Of a stretch of 53,290 nt of DNA, positions 52,061 through 53,290 are shown in pieces. How positions within the stretch are numbered: the first letter of the stretch is position 1; each line of letters starts with the position of its first letter. The stretch covers positions 18,478-71,767 of the forward strand of contig DLPV01000074.1 in assembly GCA_002477465.1 (NCBI GenBank), given 5' to 3'. The notes below the pieces were generated by a model that saw only the letters and a list, made by a program, of their open reading frames with translations, was not told where the DNA came from and ran no database searches. The DNA is from Gammaproteobacteria bacterium UBA7449 (GTDB lineage: Bacteria > Pseudomonadota > Gammaproteobacteria > Pseudomonadales > Pseudohongiellaceae). The position numbers were made by a program, and so were the translations under genes.

Positions 52061-53140
52061 ATGGAGTTTTTAAGTGAATTCGGCATGTTTCTCGCCAAGG
52101 CCGTGACCATCGTGTTTGCGATCATCGTGGTAATCGGTGTGGCCGCATCCAGTGGTCAGCGTGGCAAGAAGATGGGTAAGCGGGGGGCTATCAAGGTCAC
52201 AAGGCTCAATGAACACTTTGAAGAGCTTCGCGAAGCATTACGGGAAGCGGTGCTCGATAAAGACAGCCTAAAGACTGTGCACAAGGATGAGAAGAAGCAG
52301 GCGAAATCAGAGCAGAAGGAATTAAAAGCGGCCCGTAAGAAAGACAAGTCCAGTGTAGAAGCCCATGCAGACCCAGGACATGAGAAAAAGCGCATCTACG
52401 TGCTCAATTTCAAGGGCAATATCGCTGCTGACGCTGTGGTTTGTTTGCGGGAAGAAATCAGTGCCATTTTATCCCTCGCCACTCCTGCTGACGAAGTTGT
52501 TGTCAGACTGGAAAGTCCTGGCGGGATGGTCCACGCCTATGGATTAGCCTCATCGCAGCTGTTGCGACTCAAGAATGCGAAAGTACCACTCACCATCTAC
52601 GTAGATAAAGTCGCTGCCAGTGGCGGTTATATGATGGCCTGCCTGGCGGACAAGCTGATTGCCGCGCCGTTCGCGATTATTGGTTCTATTGGTGTAATTG
52701 TGCAGCTGCCTAACTTCCATCGTGTCTTGAAAAAGCACGATGTTGATTACGAAATGATCAGTGCCGGTGAATTCAAGCGCACCTTGACAACTTTTGGCGA
52801 AATTACCGACAAGAGTCGGGAAAAAGTGCAGGAAGATGTTCAGACCATTCATGATATCTTCAAGACTTGGGTGAAAGAGCACCGACCCAGTGTAGATATA
52901 GATAAGGTTGCAACAGGAGAAACATGGCTCGGGAGCCAGGCGAAAGAAAAGTATATGGTGGATGATATTCGCACCAGCGACGAGTGTATTCTGCAGGCCT
53001 GCGAATCGGCTGAGGTGTTTGAGGTGGAGTATGAAGTGCGCAAATCGATACAGGATAAGCTAGTTAATGTGTTGGAGAACAGCTTCGAAAAAGTGCTGAG
53101 CAGGTTCTTTACCCAGTCGCGCAACGATATCTATCAATAA
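52061..53140 (+). CDS. sohB: Inner-membrane peptidase SohB (S49 family)
   Basis: A 359-residue membrane-anchored serine peptidase related to signal peptide peptidase SppA. It has one N-terminal membrane helix (about residues 10-30), a charged lysine-rich linker (about 60-110), and the S49 domain (about 110-330): RLESPGGMVHAYGLA, the Ser nucleophile in KVAASGGYMMACLA, and the Lys in SAGEFKRTLTTFGE. It has an AAGGAG ribosome-binding site. Likely a periplasmic-side peptidase. Confidence 0.93.
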   Translation: MEFLSEFGMFLAKAVTIVFAIIVVIGVAASSGQRGKKMGKRGAIKVTRLNEHFEELREALREAVLDKDSLKTVHKDEKKQAKSEQKELKAARKKDKSSVEAHADPGHEKKRIYVLNFKGNIAADAVVCLREEISAILSLATPADEVVVRLESPGGMVHAYGLASSQLLRLKNAKVPLTIYVDKVAASGGYMMACLADKLIAAPFAIIGSIGVIVQLPNFHRVLKKHDVDYEMISAGEFKRTLTTFGEITDKSREKVQEDVQTIHDIFKTWVKEHRPSVDIDKVATGETWLGSQAKEKYMVDDIRTSDECILQACESAEVFEVEYEVRKSIQDKLVNVLENSFEKVLSRFFTQSRNDIYQ

Positions 53141-53230
53141 CGCCTGATAGCCTGGACACGCAAATCAAACATATAAGCGATTTACAATATAACAACAGTT
53201 TAGGTAACCACCGCGTCAAGGAGATGCTCA

Positions 53231-53290
53231 GTGTCACATTTTAAAGCCTTCGAAGTGGCAGAAGTTTCGGAAAAACAGTTTCAGGGCTCC
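53231..53290 (+). CDS. Start of a gene cut by the window end (possibly YhdH/AcuI-type oxidoreductase)
   Basis: A GTG at 53231 with AAGGAG at 53218-53223 opens a frame running to the window end: MSHFKAFEVAEVSEKQFQGS. The FKAFxV start resembles the YhdH/AcuI group of medium-chain reductases (acryloyl-CoA reductase). Only 20 residues are visible, so the identity is a guess. Confidence 0.4.
   Translation, partial: MSHFKAFEVAEVSEKQFQGS

Overview
The window looks like a chromosomal segment of an aerobic marine-type gammaproteobacterium. Supporting signs are the classic orders tig-clpP-clpX-lon-hupB-ppiD, gloB/mltD divergent from a methyltransferase-rnhA-dnaQ, fadBA, pdxB, and proton/peptide transporters. 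A DUF6316 protein and a ferredoxin-type 2-oxoacid oxidoreductase with a GltD-like subunit fit the OMG/Cellvibrionales-type lineages; this placement is an inference from gene content, not a computed phylogeny. I see no rRNA, tRNA, CRISPR array, insertion sequence, prophage or integron.

Layout. 1-1.6 kb: SLT-type lipoprotein and the co-chaperone DjlA. 1.66-6.35 kb (minus): three-gene 2-oxoacid:ferredoxin oxidoreductase operon. 6.6-11.9 kb (minus): cation efflux transporter, a PreP-like M16 zinc protease, and the circularly permuted GTPase YlqF. 12.1-14.6 kb: BolA, a Bax-like glucosaminidase and a convergent polysaccharide deacetylase. 14.8-22.0 kb (plus): fadB-fadA, ttcA, yheU, tusA-like, a 5'-3' exonuclease and pdxB. 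22.1-24.1 kb: alanine-type aminotransferase (minus) and msrB (plus). 24.3-30.0 kb is the accessory part: a broken Slam-like outer-membrane gene, an outer-membrane barrel protein, a proline-rich anchored protein with GIGGTG-like motifs, a DUF6502 protein, and an alpha/beta-hydrolase relative lacking the catalytic Ser and His. 30.0-33.3 kb (minus): a frameshifted GAF/HD-GYP gene, a DUF6316 protein and mobA. 33.6-42.3 kb (plus): the proteostasis block tig-clpP-clpX-lon, then hupB and ppiD. 42.4-47.2 kb (minus): fabI, a POT peptide transporter, mltD and gloB. 47.4-53.3 kb (plus): methyltransferase, rnhA, dnaQ, an ArsB/NhaD-type permease, nudC, sohB and the start of a further gene.

How the genes work together. 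Most of the window is housekeeping: protein quality control (trigger factor, ClpXP, Lon, PpiD, DjlA, SohB, the M16 protease), fatty-acid turnover (FadBA degrading, FabI synthesising), peptidoglycan remodelling (MltD, Bax-like, SLT lipoprotein) and sulfur/redox functions (TtcA, TusA, MsrB, the KOR operon). A heat-shock-type promoter can be read upstream of lon, which fits its job.

The least ordinary stretch is 24.3-29.0 kb. The Slam-like gene carries three separate lesions (a TAG inside the signal peptide, an exact 10-bp tandem duplication that shifts frame, and a TGA before the last barrel strands). Removing one repeat copy restores one long reading frame ending in a typical barrel C-terminus. 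The intact neighbours suggest a small cell-envelope gene cluster that has lost its outer-membrane component. The gene next to it (the hydrolase relative) has a promoter-like sequence whose spacer is filled by a 17-bp palindrome, suggesting repressor control.
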